A stretch of 64,000 bases of DNA from Lamellibrachia satsuma (GCA_033239005.1 BSQZ01000001.1:186001-250000), one strand, 5' to 3'. Shown: positions 21,901 to 44,930, numbered from the stretch's first letter. The notes: generated by a model not told the origin, from the letters alone. Program-made: numbers and translations.

Positions 21901-24900
21901 CTCACAAACACTGTTCCTTTACATTTCGTCTTCCTCACAAACACTGTTCCCTTGCATTTCGTCACCTTCACAAACACTGTTCCTTTACATTTCGTCACCC
22001 TCACAAACACTGTTCCCTTGCATTTCGTCACACTCACAAACACTGTTCCTTTACATTTCGTCTTCCTCATAAACACTGTTCCCTTGCATTTCGTCACCTT
22101 CACAAACACTATTCCTTTACATTTCGTCACCCTCACAAACGCTGTTCCCTTGCATTTCGTCACCTTCACAAACACTGTTCCTTTACATTTCGTCTTCCTC
22201 ACAAACACTGTTCCCTTACATTTCGTCACCCTCATAAACACTCTTCCCTTGCATTTCGTCACCCTCACAAACACTGTTCCCTTGCATTTCGTCACACTCA
22301 CAAACACTGTTCCCTTGCATTTCGTCACCCTCACAAACACTGTTCCCTTGCATTTCGTCTTCCTCACAAACACTGTGCCCTTACATTTCGTCACACTCAC
22401 AAACACTGTTCCTTTACATTTCGTCACACTCACAAACGCTGTTACCTTGCATTTCGTCATCCTCACAAACACTGTCCTTTACAATTCGTCACCCTCACAA
22501 ACACTGTTCCTTGCATTTCGTCATCCTCACAAACACTGTTCCTTTACATTTCGTCACCCTCACAAACACTGTTCCCTTGCATTTCGTCACACTCACAAAC
22601 ACTATTCCTTTACATTTCGTCACCCTCACAAACGCTGTTCCCTTGCATTTCGTCACCTTCACAAACACTGTTCCTTTACATTTCGTCTTCCTCACAAACA
22701 CTGTTCCCTTGCATTTCGTCACCTTCACAAACACTGTTCCTTTACATTTCGTCACCCTCAGAAACACTCGTCCTTTACATTTCTTCTTCCTCACAAACAC
22801 TGTTCCTTGCATTTCGTCACACTCACAAACACTGTTCCTTTACATTTCGTCTTCCTCACAAACACTTCCCTTGCATTTCGTAACACTCACAACCACTGTT
22901 CCTTTACATTTCGTCTTCCTCACAAACATTTTCCTTGCATTTCGTCACACTCACAAACACTGTTCCGTTACATTTCGTCACCCTCAAAAACGCTGTTCCC
23001 TTACATTTCGTCACCGTCACAAACGCTGTTCCCTTGCATTTCGTCACCCTCACAAATACCGTTCCTCTACATTTCTTCTTCCTCACAAAAACTGTTCCCT
23101 TGCATTTCGTCACCTTCACAAACACTGTTCCTTTACATTTCGTCACCCTCACAAACACTGTTCCCTTGCATTTCGTCACCCTCATAAACACTGTTCCTTT
23201 ATATTTCGTCACCCTCACAAACACTGTTCTTTGCATTTCGTCACCCTCACAAACACTGCTTCTTTACATTTCGTCACCTTCACAAACACTGTTCCCTTAC
23301 ATTTCGTCACCCTCACAAACACTATTCCCTTACATATTTTCACCCTCACAAACACTGTTCCTTGCATTTCGTCACCCTCACAAACACTGTTCCTTTACAT
23401 TTCGTCACCCTCACAAACGCTGTTCCCTTGCATTTCGTCACCCTCACAAACACTGTTCCTTTACATTTCGTCACCCTCACAAACACTGTTCCCTTGTATT
23501 TCGTCACCCTCACAAACACTGTTCCTTTACATTTCGTCACCCTCACAAACACTGTTCCTTGCATTTCGTCACCCTCACAAACACTGTTCCTTGCATTTCG
23601 TCACCCTCACAAACACTGTTCCTTTACATTTCGTCACCTTCACAAACACTATTCCCTTACATTTCGTCACCCTCACAAACACTGATCCCATGCATTTCGT
23701 CGCCCTGGCAAACACTGTTCCCTTCTACTTCATCACCCTCACAAACACTGTTCCATTGTACTTGGCCACTCTCACAAACCCTGTTCCCTTATATGTCGGC
23801 ACCTTCACAAACAATGTTTCCTTACTCTTCGTCACCCTCACAAGCACAGTTCCCTTGTACTTCATCACCCTCACAAACACTGTTCCATTCTACTTGGCCA
23901 CTCTCACAAACACTGTTCCCTTACATGTCGGCACCTTCACAAACAATGTTTCCTTACTCTTCGTCACCCTCACAAGCACAGTTCCCTTGTACTTCATCAC
24001 CCTCACAAACACTGTTCCATTGTACTTGGCCACTCTCACAAACACTGTTCCCTTACATGTCGGCACCTTCACAAACAATGTTTCCTTACACTTCGTCACC
24101 CTCACAAGCACAGTTCCCTTGTACTTCGTCACCCTCACAAACACTGTTCCATTGTACTTGGCCACTCTCACAAACACTGTTCCCTTACATGTCGGCACCT
24201 TCACAAACAATGTTTCCTTACTCTTCGTCACCCTCACAAGCACAGTTCCCTTGTACTTCATCACCATCACAAACACTGTTCCATTCTACTTGGCCATTCT
24301 CACAAACGCTGTTCCCTTACATGTCGGCACCTTCACAAACAATGTTTCCTTACTCTTCGTCACCCTCACAAGCACAGTTCCCTTGTACTTCATCACCATC
24401 ACAAACACTGTTCCATTCTACTTGGCCATTCTCACAAACGCTGTTCCCTTACATGTCGGCACCTTCACAAACAATGTTTCCTTACTCTTCGTCACCCTCA
24501 CAAGCACAGTTCCCTTGTACTTCATCACCCTCACAAACACTGTTCCATTGTACTTGGCCACTCTCACAAACACTGTTCCCTTACATGTCGGCACCTTCAC
24601 AAACAATGTTTCCTTACACTTCGTCACCCTAACAAACACTGATCCCATGCATTTCGTCTCCCTCACAAACACTGTTCCCTTGCATTTCGTCACCCTCACA
24701 AACACTGATCCCATGCATTTCGTCACCCTCACAAGCACAGTTCCCTTACACTTCGTCACCCTCACAAACATTGTTTCGTTACATTTCGTAACCTTCACAA
24801 CCATTGTTGCCTTCTACTTCGTCACCCTCACAAACACAGTTCCCTTACACTTCGTCACCCTCACAACCACTGTTCCCTTACATTTCGTCACCGTCACAAA

Positions 24901-27900
24901 CACTTTTCCTTACATTTCGTCACCCTCAAAACACTTTCCCAGTATACTTCCTCACCTTCACAAACACTGTTCCCTTCTACTTCGTTACCCTCACTAAAAC
25001 GTTTTCCCTACATTTCGTTTCCCTGGCCATTGTTCATTTCCCCCACAGGCGACATTTCTGTATGTCATAATTTCTATCACAACCCATCTTGTTATTAAAC
25101 CCACATTAAAGGTATCAAAGCAGGTTTATCCTGATACACTATGATACCATGTTAATTTGGGGTCGTTGCATGTCCAGTATCAATGCATAGTGGACGACGT
25201 GTAGCGTGGGATACAGTCGGCTGGGTGCGGAGCAGCCGCTGATACTGGCATAAGCATACTGCCACATGGCAGCTGGATTTAGAAGCGCGTACTAATTACT
25301 GCAATAATAATATTTATCAAAGCACACATACATCTTAAATGTGGATATGACGTCCATGTCTTGTTAAGGTTAAGCTATCAGTCCCACTCAATGGTTAAGC
25401 TGCCAGTCCTACCTTAGGTTTAACATTACGTAATGTACCTTTAATCTTCAAACTACTTTGGACGTCAGGTACGAACGGTGACTGTTATCTAAGTGTGACT
25501 ATTGGGTACAGTTTTGCTATCACGATATAATGACTAAGACAGCTGTATGACTATTGCAATGCAATTACGATAGTTTCAAGACTATCGCGATAGTATTGTG
25601 ATAGTATCACGGAATAGCGTATAGCCCGGAAAACAGTATTTGTGGTAATTAATTAAATATGCTGAATATGTTAATGACGCTGCTCCAATCGACGATTGTT
25701 GTTGTTAGGTCGATAAATAAATAACAGTATCCAATATAGTTTAAACACAATTTTATTCATATTTTACAGTAACACAAGTAGTGCTGCTGAATTGTTTCGC
25801 CGACTGTCGTTGCTATCGATAGTTCAGTGGACTATTGACGATAACTATCAACAGTTCAATTTACTATCGATAGCATTGCATCGTCGCATCGACTATTCCA
25901 ATACACCGATAGTTCGATGTGTTGGTGCACTCCTGCTGTTAGGGCATTCGACAGATCACAGCAATGGCGTCCTTGGTGACACGGTCTATGTCTGCTGCGT
26001 GCTGACCAATTTGTCTGGATGCATCCGCATGCGTCTTCGTTCACATTCTATGCAGTGGTTTATTCCACGCCCGGGAGGGGGGGTACTCCCTATACTGAGG
26101 TATACATGTATGTGCCGCGCAAATACCCCTGTTTTTCTCTCTCTGTCCGAAGAAGAAATTAAAATGTTCTCTCTTTGTGCCCCATTTAAATTTGATAATT
26201 CTCTCTTTCTCCCAAGAGAAAATTTCCCAATGAAAACGTTCCGCCAGGGCTTACCTTACGCTTATAGATATTATATAAATTGTTCAATAATTCTCTCTTG
26301 GTGACCCTAAATTTCTTGATTTCTCTCTCTCTCCATGTGCTCCATGGGGATCTGGTGGCACCCCGCACCGTTTTGGTTTGGCAGTATCCCCCCCCCGGGA
26401 TTCCACGCCACGTTCAGTCCAATCTTCCACGCATGCTCTCTGCTCTTATTGATCCGTAGCTTGAATTGTTTCTGATCGAGCGAAATGTTCAGCTCTGCAC
26501 AGAGACGCCATTGTAGTCCTGGTCTCCGCGGGACACAACTTGTGGCATATACGAGAGTACATGATGAAATGTTAAAATTACTTCCAGAACAGAACTAATA
26601 TTGAGTTAATAACGTCACGAGAGTTTTACAATACATTTATGTGCATTCATTTAAATGCATTCATATGTGGTTAACATGCATTGGTACTAGAATACACAGT
26701 AAACTATGTAGCTGTAACACAATTCGTATTAGCAGTACTATGTTATCTTGTACTATGTTGTGTTGTCATGCTCACCACACACGGGTAAATGAATGCTATG
26801 TTTGAACAGGTTCGAACAGTTGCGCACACCGGCCAACCTGTTCGTGGCCAGCTTGGCTGGGGCTGATCTCGCCGTCGGGGTGACCGGACCCTATTTCATC
26901 TTCCTCAATTCCGTGCCGATGGGAGTGCGTCTGTCCCGCAACTCCGACATCGCATGCCTCTTCTCCCTCTGGGGCATAATCCTGTCCACCGTCGGCTCCG
27001 CCTTCAACTTGCTCGCTATCGCCATTGACCGCTTCATCGCCATCATGTTCCCGCTGCGCTACGCCTCCATCGTCTCTCCGACCACGGCCAAGGCGTGGAT
27101 CGCTGTCGTCTGGGCCGTCATCTTCTGCCTTAGTCTGCCGCCCTTCTGTGGTTGGAACACGTGGTCCCGCAAATCCAGGTGCACCTTCACCGAGGTGCTG
27201 CATGCCGAGTACACCATCGGACTGTTCGCCGTCCCTGTTGTCACCTGCCTCGTCGTGCTCACAGTCTTGTACTGCGTCGTCTTCGCCGTCGCGTGGAAAC
27301 ACCAACGTCAGATACAGGCAAGCCTTGCGATATCCCGACGGTAACCGTACAAGGATCAAAGATTAAGCAAACACGTTAATCAAGATTTACTAAGATTGCC
27401 ACATAGAACAGTGAACTGCGAATAGCACTTGGACAAATAAGCAATTATCTTATATGTCGATATTGATTAATGTTTAACTATGCACGTGTCCATACATCGT
27501 TCTTTCTGTAGTAGTCATTGCTAATAACACGATAAATGAACGGAACAAATCATCTCATGATTGCTTTGATGCGGGGTGGGGGTGGGAGTGGGGGGTGGTT
27601 GTGTGGGTGGCCGTCGGGCTTTAGGACAAGGGGACCGGGTTTGAAACCAACTGTTGCATTTTCGAAACTCACCCACTTTGTCCGCGTCTTTCGGAAAAGA
27701 CGCTAAAAGCCGCTGGTACCTTCTACCTGGTGTATTTGCAAGGGAAGTACAATATCCCACACGGGAAATGGGTAAAAACTGTCGTGAACTCAGTGCGCCT
27801 CACAGAGCTGTTGATCTCAATCTCTAAATTCACTGTGCTACCTCCCAGCTTAGGTGTAATCAGCTGTTTGGGGATCATGGTTGATGCTTAATTTCATTAA

Positions 27901-28365
27901 GCATCAAGCATGCTGAGTACGTTTAAAAACAAAATTGACAAATATCTCTGGGGAGGGTCACACATAGATGAGCAACCGTTGGACTATCGATGAGCCAATG
28001 GCTTCATTGTCCACTTTCCTTAGGAAGCGGCTTTGGATGAGCAATCTTGCTTAAAATGACTGATCTGATGGTGATGTTCCTAGGTGGCGGACCCGGTGTC
28101 GGGCTACAGCGCAATGAAAGGTCACATGCGATCGGCAAAGACCATGTGTATCGTGCTCGGGGCGTTCTACGTGTGCTGGTGTCCGTACGTCGTGCTCGCT
28201 GGACTGACGGCCTCTTACGGCAAACATGTTCCACGGCTCCTACGAGTCTTCCGCGATGTTGCTGCTATTTTAATTGCCGTTAACTCGGGACTCAACCCGT
28301 GCATATACGCTTGGCGGAACGACGATTTCAGAAAGGCGTACAAGAAATTGGTGCGCTTTCGATAG
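18792..28365 (+). CDS. Class A (rhodopsin-family) GPCR, multi-exon gene
   Basis: Exons: probable 18792-18951, then 19493-19639, 26810-27317 and 28084-28365 (stop TAG). The last three give about 308 aa from the ATG at 19503. TM1 is in exon 19493-19639 (AFAYGVFVIVGNG, GN motif), TM2 ASLAGADLAVGV (LAxxD), TM3 with the disulfide Cys (SDIACLFS) and DRF in place of DRY (AIAIDRFIAIMFPLRYAS), TM4 WIAVVWAVIF, ECL2 Cys (SRCTFTEV), TM5, TM6 with CWCP, and TM7 NSGLNPCIYAWRNDDFRKAY (NPxxY). The TM3/ICL2 and TM7 signatures resemble adenosine/melanocortin-group receptors. The ligand cannot be told. Signals at the plasma membrane through G proteins. Intron 1 is 7.2 kb and filled with minisatellite. The second intron uses a GC donor. 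A polyA signal AATAAA lies at 29386. Confidence 0.85.
19493..19639 (+). CDS. GPCR exon with N-terminus and TM1
   Basis: ATG at 19503. N-glycosylation sites NTS and NGT precede TM1. Donor AG|GTGAGA at 19640 splits an Arg codon (AG|G) that is completed at 26810. Confidence 0.8.
19720..25020 (+). repeat. 33-bp minisatellite, about 160 units, in GPCR intron 1
   Basis: The unit contains TTTCGTCACCCTCACAAACA and CTGTTCC with TTTACA or CTTGCA. The 33-base period keeps all frames open, giving long but spurious 11-residue repeat ORFs on both strands. The first part is a complex mosaic. From about 23700 to 24650 four-unit (132-bp) higher-order repeats appear, for example ACTTGGCCACT recurring every 132 bases. 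The array starts 80 bases after the donor of the GPCR exon. Confidence 0.95.
25490..25930. repeat. CTATCG-rich region, possible decayed MITE
   Basis: Many copies of CTATCGATAG-like and its half-site motifs on both strands (25570-25610 and 25810-25910). Ends could not be defined. Confidence 0.3.
26062..26407. mobile_element. MITE with CCCGGG terminal repeats and 8-bp TSD
   Basis: Element at 26070-26399. Left end CCCGGGAGGGGGGGTACTCC and right end, reversed, CCCGGGGGGGGGATACTGCC. It is flanked by ATTCCACG on both sides (26062-26069 and 26400-26407). An 8-bp duplication fits the hAT superfamily. No coding capacity. In GPCR intron 1. Confidence 0.8.
26810..27317 (+). CDS. GPCR exon, TM2-TM5
   Basis: Begins after TTTGAACAG, reads RFEQLRTPANLFVASLAGAD onward through TM5 and ends QRQIQ in phase 0. 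GC-rich compared with its surroundings. The donor is CAG|GCAAGC. Confidence 0.88.
28084..28365 (+). CDS. GPCR last exon, TM6-TM7 and tail
   Basis: Acceptor GTTCCTAG|GTGGCG. Carries the TM6 CWCP motif, NPxxY in TM7 and a short tail ending VRFR. Confidence 0.88.
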   Translation: MADPVSGYSAMKGHMRSAKTMCIVLGAFYVCWCPYVVLAGLTASYGKHVPRLLRVFRDVAAILIAVNSGLNPCIYAWRNDDFRKAYKKLVRFR

Positions 28366-28592
28366 TGATTGCTTAGTGTGTAGCAAGAGTGGGGTGATCT
28401 GCGTGTCTGCGTGCTCTAAGGGTGCTGAAGCGTTAACAACGGCCGACATCAAAGACAATCTTCGTCAAACATTGTATTGTGCGGCATATGGTGTGCAGCA
28501 ACGCTGTTTATGCACGATCCTTTGCGTGAAATGGCAATACAAAGTCACCCACCTTGAGATTCTAAGACGCTCCAATTGAGCAACACACAGCA

Positions 28593-28712
28593 ATGTCTAG
28601 TGACGATGGCTTGTGCACGCACAGCGTATGTCTAGTGACGATGGCTTGTGCACGCACAGCGTATGTCTAGTGACGATGGCTTGTGCACGCACAGCGTATG
28701 TCTAGTGACCGC
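28593..28712 (+). repeat. 35-bp tandem repeat, 3.4 copies
   Basis: Units begin ATGTCTAGTGACGATGGCTT at 28593, 28628, 28663 and a partial one at 28698. Confidence 0.9.
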
Positions 28713-29190
28713 CTCCCGAAGATCGTTTTCGCTGGGGAGTTAACTGAAGGCAAACGCCCAGTTAGCAGACCTAAGTTGAGATGCAAAGATGTAATGAAAA
28801 CCAGTGGCGTAACGAGGCCAAGTGCCGCTGGGGGCAAGAGTATAAAATGCCGCCCCCTCAAAAAAAGTGTAGTAATGAAATTGGTATCGCTAGTGATGTT
28901 GTTACGTACACCAGTATTGGCTAATGTCAATTGAATTACATTTGACGTATTCAAGCATGGTTACTTCAATATTTATGTAATATAACAGCGATGTGTTCAA
29001 CATTCGTGTATACCACAACGTATAAATATATATGAATGTTGCTTGAGTAAAACAATCTCCCCAAAGTGCTGCCCCCAAAGAAGTGCCGCTTGGGGCATTT
29101 GCCCCCTTCCCCCCTCCCCCGTTACGCCAGTGATGAAAACAGATATGAAAGATAAGGCATCATCCCTCTGCGCTGAGAAACAATTACCGA
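28690..29190 (+). pseudogene. Retrotransposon C-terminal fragment split by a MITE
   Basis: Reads DRLPKIVFAGELTEGKRPVS, RPKLRCKDVMKT, then after the MITE DMKDKASSL. The RLPK..F.GEL..GKR..GRPKLR.KD pattern is a common C-terminal tail in invertebrate non-LTR elements. The reading continues across when the MITE and one TSD copy are left out. Confidence 0.6.
28794..29140. mobile_element. hAT-type MITE with 8-bp TSD
   Basis: Element at 28802-29132 (331 bp). Terminal repeats CAGTGGCGTAACG and, at the other end reversed, CACTGGCGTAACG. The duplication ATGAAAAC lies at 28794-28801 and 29133-29140. The body is C/G-rich near both ends and AT-rich inside. Typical hAT terminal sequence and TSD length. 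Confidence 0.85.
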
Positions 29191-29385
29191 AGACCGATCT
29201 ACCTGGTGAGCCAACCTTACTGCTGGTTTGACTGCTATTGACATCAAAGTATGCGGAACTAACCAGGAGATCAGGCGTGCAAGGCATCATGCTGGCAGTT
29301 TTCCGACATGATGAAGCAATTTCGTGGATTTGCCGCCAGGGAATGATTTTCTTGCTGATACTTATTTAGAAGACCGTGTTGCTTT

Positions 29386-29395
29386 AATAAATAAA
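29386..29395 (+). promoter_or_regulatory. Polyadenylation signal, probably of the GPCR gene
   Basis: Overlapping AATAAATAAA about 1 kb after the GPCR stop codon. This is the first such signal I noted downstream. Confidence 0.4.
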
Positions 29396-29889
29396 ATGTT
29401 CTAAATACTATTATAAAAAAGTGTAACCTGTTTAACGCGTATTGCTAAATACATGTAGAACGAATCATTTCGCAGTAATTTGACCGCACTTTTAATATTG
29501 TTTCTTGTACTTACTTATATTCACGCACATCACGATTCGCGCCAGGAGGTCTCGTGTATATGTTCATCCATTGCATTCGCAGAGTAGCAAATTACAATCT
29601 TATTTGTATGTTTCCCCAACGCTTGATGGGATACTACGATCGCTAATTACGTCAATTTTTCATTTCAAATGGGTGTACTTCATAATGTGTTATTTCGATT
29701 TTACAATTCCTCATATTAGGATGTCTCTGTTGCTAATGGCATACACTGTGCTGCCTTGTAATGTAAACACCTATAATGTCGCCATCGAATGCATATTTTA
29801 TCACTTCGGTACGGACTAAGAATAAATAGTCAGTGTTAATTGCAAGAAACTGATACAAATATCCTCGTGAATTGTTTTCGCGCATGTAT

Positions 29890-30012
29890 TGCAAAAACCA
29901 TCGCGTGATTTATTGCAAAAACTACCGCGTGATTTATTGCACAAACCATCGCGTGATTTATTGCCAAAACAACCGCGTGATTTATTGCAAAAACTATCGC
30001 GTGATTACACAA
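29890..30012 (+). repeat. 24-bp tandem repeat, 5 copies
   Basis: Unit CGCGTGATTTATTGCAAAAA plus four variable bases, at 29902, 29926 and onward. Confidence 0.85.
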
Positions 30013-30487
30013 ATCTATCATTGTAACATCAATCAGTGGAAGAAACTTGAAGACGACGAAACGAGAGGCAAGCAAAGACTGAAGCAGGCCTACGTACGAC
30101 CAGCAAGCGACACGCACCAAGAATACACCTAACTAGACCACAACCAGCCGTGCTATCAGACGGGACACATGATTATGGTTAGTTGAGTAGCTATGCGAAC
30201 AGGCTTTAAAAGAAACACTTTGCAATGTAACTTCCTTTTCATGCGCCATGCATTATGGGATCATAATGACAAAAAAGATAGACGTCAAACAAAATCGACA
30301 ACACAATGATCAACAGAATGGGTGCTGGTTGTTGGATGTGCATCATAGCATCAGTGTGTACGTATTGCTTACCAGCATACAACACATCAATGTTCAATCT
30401 TATATTTAATTATAATCTTCTTAGTATGATATTAATTTAGTAACTACGTTGCATTAATTTCGATTGTTGCGTATTCCTGCGTGCGCG

Positions 30488-30554
30488 CACAAGACAGATT
30501 AGACGCGCTTGGCGTGGTATCTGTGTTCCAGTCACTTTCTTTATACACAATAAC

Positions 30555-30645
<91 letters not shown>

Positions 30646-30735
30646 AAATTGGGTCAGGTTATGTCTAGACTGGAACACAGATGCCACGTCAAGCGCATAT
30701 AATCTGTCTTATTGTGTGTGTGTGCGTGTGTGTGT

Positions 30736-30777
<42 letters not shown>

Positions 30778-30818
30778 GTGCGTGTGTGCGTGTGCGCATG
30801 TATATATGCACACACACA

Positions 30819-30862
<44 letters not shown>

Positions 30863-30936
30863 CAAATTGGGTCAGGATATGTCTAGACTCTGTTGGAACA
30901 CAGATACCGCACCAAGCGCATCTAATTTGTCTTGTT
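30488..30936. repeat. TA-cored palindrome beside an Ig exon
   Basis: Left arm 30488-30535 (AGATTAGACGCGCTTGGCGT) is mirrored at 30665-30708 and again at 30870-30936. Between arms lie (TA)n at 30558-30641, (TG)n at 30713-30800 and (TA)n at 30823-30858. The last arm runs into the splice acceptor of the Ig exon at 30943. Confidence 0.8.
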
Positions 30937-30942
30937 TCGTAG

Positions 30943-41761
<10,819 letters not shown>

Positions 41762-43170
41762 CAAAGAAGACAGATTAACATCGACCCCAAATTTGTGCGG
41801 AGAACGCTGAGGTTTCGTTTGTCGACGAAATCTATCTATGACATTAGCCACTTTCACTCGTCAATAATTCTCTCACAGTATATTTACGGTAAATTTGGAA
41901 AGGAAACCCCAATAGTGATTTTATTTACGTGTTTCTTCAAATAAATCCGTTGGACGTCGCTATGGTTGATGTTTGTCAGTTGCTGGTATCGCGACGCAAC
42001 AGTTACACGGTCAAGGTCAGCACTACTGTCATTTATCATAGGCCATAGGCATAGCTAGGTGTAGATAAACAAATCTAACGTGGGGTCTGTGGTATATTTA
42101 AAAACTGTAATAATTTGCAGTCTGGTGCATTTTAAAGTCGAAATAAAACATAAAAAGAATGTTCCTCTGGCCATGGAGACATGACCACTACTTGACCGCA
42201 TCCCTGGTAAAAGGGGGGTGTGAACCTTCAGTATATCCCATAAATATAATAAGGACTCGGTTTTAATGCGCTAGGATTTTGCAGTTAATTAAGATCGTTC
42301 ACATGCTTCAATGACCCATTTTCTATGTAATAGCACAATTGATTATAACATCTAGTGAATTAATATCGTTAGCCAATGACGTGATAGGTAGGCAGTAATA
42401 ATGCTTGGGTAATTTGTGTTTTTGAGACTATCATAATATCTACACCAAAGGTTCGGTTATATATCTCTCTCCTGCATTGGGGCGGAATATTAGGGATAAA
42501 CGCCTGTTCTCAACTGGTGATGGTGCATTCAGTTTATTGTCACACTGGTTGGCCCGTAGGAATGTGATCAGAAGGAAGCAGACTTTGGAGGACATCATTG
42601 ATCACTAATGTAATGATTAAGTCAAATGTTTTGATGGACAAGTAGTTGTTGGGTTGTGCCCATCATACTTCTCACCAGTGGGTTTTGCTGGCATACACAA
42701 TAGCCAATAGATATAGTATAGATAGCGCGGGGTACCAGATGTCTGATTCTTCCATGCACCCCAAGATGGATGCTGGCAGCACTACCTTATCCTTGACTGC
42801 GCATCGTTATCATCACAACCCCATTTTTACCGAGTAACTATAAAGTTTGCGGCCAATGCTTCACCAGATGTGCTGTCGGCCAGTTCCAGTTTCCACCGCT
42901 AGGTCTACGTAGGGCTGACCCACCGGTCGAATGTCAGAGGGTTATTGTATTGTATATGTATTGTATGTATTTGACCATCATCGGCTACTTCACGATTTAT
43001 GCGCCGCATTCTACGATTGGTTGATTCCGGTTCCTGACCAACGTTGTCCGTTTCCTAGTTAACTGAACTCTGATTGTTTTCGGTTTCGTTTTCTGAAAGC
43101 AATGAGAACAGTGACTGACAAGAAAACGTTATTGTCAGATGATCTCGTGACTTCGGTGGTTGCACTAGTA
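41762..43170. other. Intergenic sequence after the + Ig receptor
   Basis: Polyadenylation-type AATAAA motifs near 41940 and 42143. No gene or element could be supported otherwise. This is the region between two convergent Ig receptor genes. Confidence 0.4.
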
Positions 43171-43171
43171 T

Positions 43172-43900
43172 TAAACTACTAAGGCCTATCAGAATAATAT
43201 TTGTGTTTACGATTACCCGAACGACCCTGTTGAAGTTCCCTCCTCAATTGGATTTTTCGCTCCTCTCATTTGAAATTCATTTTGTGAAAAATCACACCTA
43301 CCAAGTATCCAACTCGCTTGTCCAACTTTTGTATGTATTTTTTTGGTGAAATCATCCAACAAACTATATAATCATTAGATGGTTGGTCGAACATTTATTA
43401 AAGTGAAAATTAAAATGCTGAAAATTAACGAGTTGAACCCTTGGTGAAATCTCGGCGAGAGGATGGAAGTCACGCCCATTATCGACCTTGACCCCACAAA
43501 ATGTTTACCGTTATGGATGTTCACTATTTTGAGCTTTATAGTACCAGATCTAACAACTAAAGTAAATTATTTCGACGATTGGAGCAAAAATTAAATTTTT
43601 TTAAATTAAATTGACCGTGGGTATTACTTCACGCACTATATATTTGGACATCAACGAACTGGAGCGAAAAATATATAATATCATAATTCAACATCTGTTT
43701 GGGCATGCTATTCTGAGTAAGAATCGCATACGATTATACTTTATATTCTTAAGTAAAAATTGGCTATTTGACAGAGATAATTCGAGTTTTTTCGACACCG
43801 CACGTGGGCGATATATTTCTTACCAACCTACCTACCCTAACATTTGAGAGCATGTGACACTAAACACATATATTATTCTGATAGGTCTAACTATAAAGAA
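43172..43900. mobile_element. Short TIR-bounded DNA element
   Basis: GGCCTATCAGAATAATATTT near 43183 is mirrored by the region near 43868-43895 (TATATTATTCTGATAGGTCT). The interior at 43460-43650 matches 2205-2400. No transposase gene. Family unknown. Confidence 0.6.
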
Positions 43901-44337
43901 GCTATATTAGGCACAAAGTAATTATCTTGATAATCTTTGTATCCTAGTCCTTGTAAAGAAATGGGCGTCGTCACAAATGCTTTGATTAGGTATATTGCAC
44001 GTCCAGTATACAGCTGACACATCGCTTCAAATGACACAACACAATAACAAAAGTACATTATGTTTTGTAAACCCTTCTGTGCGTTATTTAAGCATGATTA
44101 CGTTACAAGAACAACATGTTTTTGTGTGGGTAACGGCGACGCGCCTTCTCTGTGATGCTTTTTCAACAGCATTACACATTCTCTTCTACTGTATTCTGTG
44201 GCCGTTGTAGAATAAATTCATCTTACATTTGTTATCAGTCTTCTTCATCTTTGACAATTGTGTCGTGTCCTCAGCTAAAGTCTTTATCACCCTCAGGTTT
44301 TACTCCAAATGTACATGGTTATATTTCTTTGAGGTCA

Positions 44338-44401
44338 GCCAGCAGTCACCCAGCAGTCACCCAGTAGTCACCCAGCAGTCACCCAGCAATCACCCAGCAG
44401 C
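44338..44401 (+). repeat. 12-bp tandem repeat
   Basis: About five units of CAGCAGTCACCC. Confidence 0.95.
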
Positions 44402-44539
44402 GCACTTAATGTGATTGTGAAGTGGTGGCCTTTCCGGACTCTATATATTGATTGGTACTTAGTACAGTGAATTCCACGGCTTTCTGTGCAAGAGTATCTT
44501 CTGGCATCCGTTTGGAACATCTTGGCTGACTCACTTTCA

Positions 44540-44930
44540 CGGACAGCGGAATTGTATTGCACACTTTGTGTAGCACGTCAATGCCTGGTGATGTTACGAA
44601 GATGTTTGCAGTGGCAGACACTGAGCTTGTTAATAACAGCCCTGGAGCTGCCCAGCTGTTACAATTGTACGGCATCGTTGGACATACTTGGTTTTTGCTA
44701 CAGATAGTCTTTGACCCACGAATCCGCAGCTTCCAGAAGGACCGGAAGGCTATGTTTCCCTCGGTACAGTGTGCAGCAATGTCAGAGGAACTGTGTTTTG
44801 CATTGTTCAGTTCTATTCACCAAGAAGCTGAGCGCCATTCTCACACACTTCGCGTGTGCCCGGGAGATGTACTTGGGTGAATTATATTTTGGCTTCATTC
44901 GTGATGAGATTATTTCTTGAGGTGTTCTGC
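44540..44930 (+). other. Unrecognised open stretch
   Basis: Plus-strand ORF 44557-44880 (107 aa: VNNSPGAAQLLQLYG, IRSFQKDRKAMFPSVQC, SEELCFALFSSIHQEAERH). Composition is protein-like and a neighbouring frame continues GELYFGFIRDEI. I do not recognise it. It may be an exon or a fragment of a mobile element. Confidence 0.3.

Noticed and set aside
19640..22072. 810-codon open frame and other long ORFs of an 11-residue repeat
   Set aside because: They follow from the 33-bp period (multiple of 3) inside an intron. All three plus frames and the minus strand are similarly open and no start context or splice support singles one out.
26796..27359. 187-codon antisense ORF over the GPCR exon
   Set aside because: GC-rich coding exons often leave antisense frames open. 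The sense strand has clear TM2-TM5 motifs.
19503..28365. Naming the GPCR an adenosine receptor
   Set aside because: The TM3-ICL2 and TM7 motifs resemble that group, but ligand-contact residues cannot be judged without alignment and a tree.
42646..42837. 63-aa ORF between the two Ig receptor genes
   Set aside because: No recognisable motif and no signal of gene structure.
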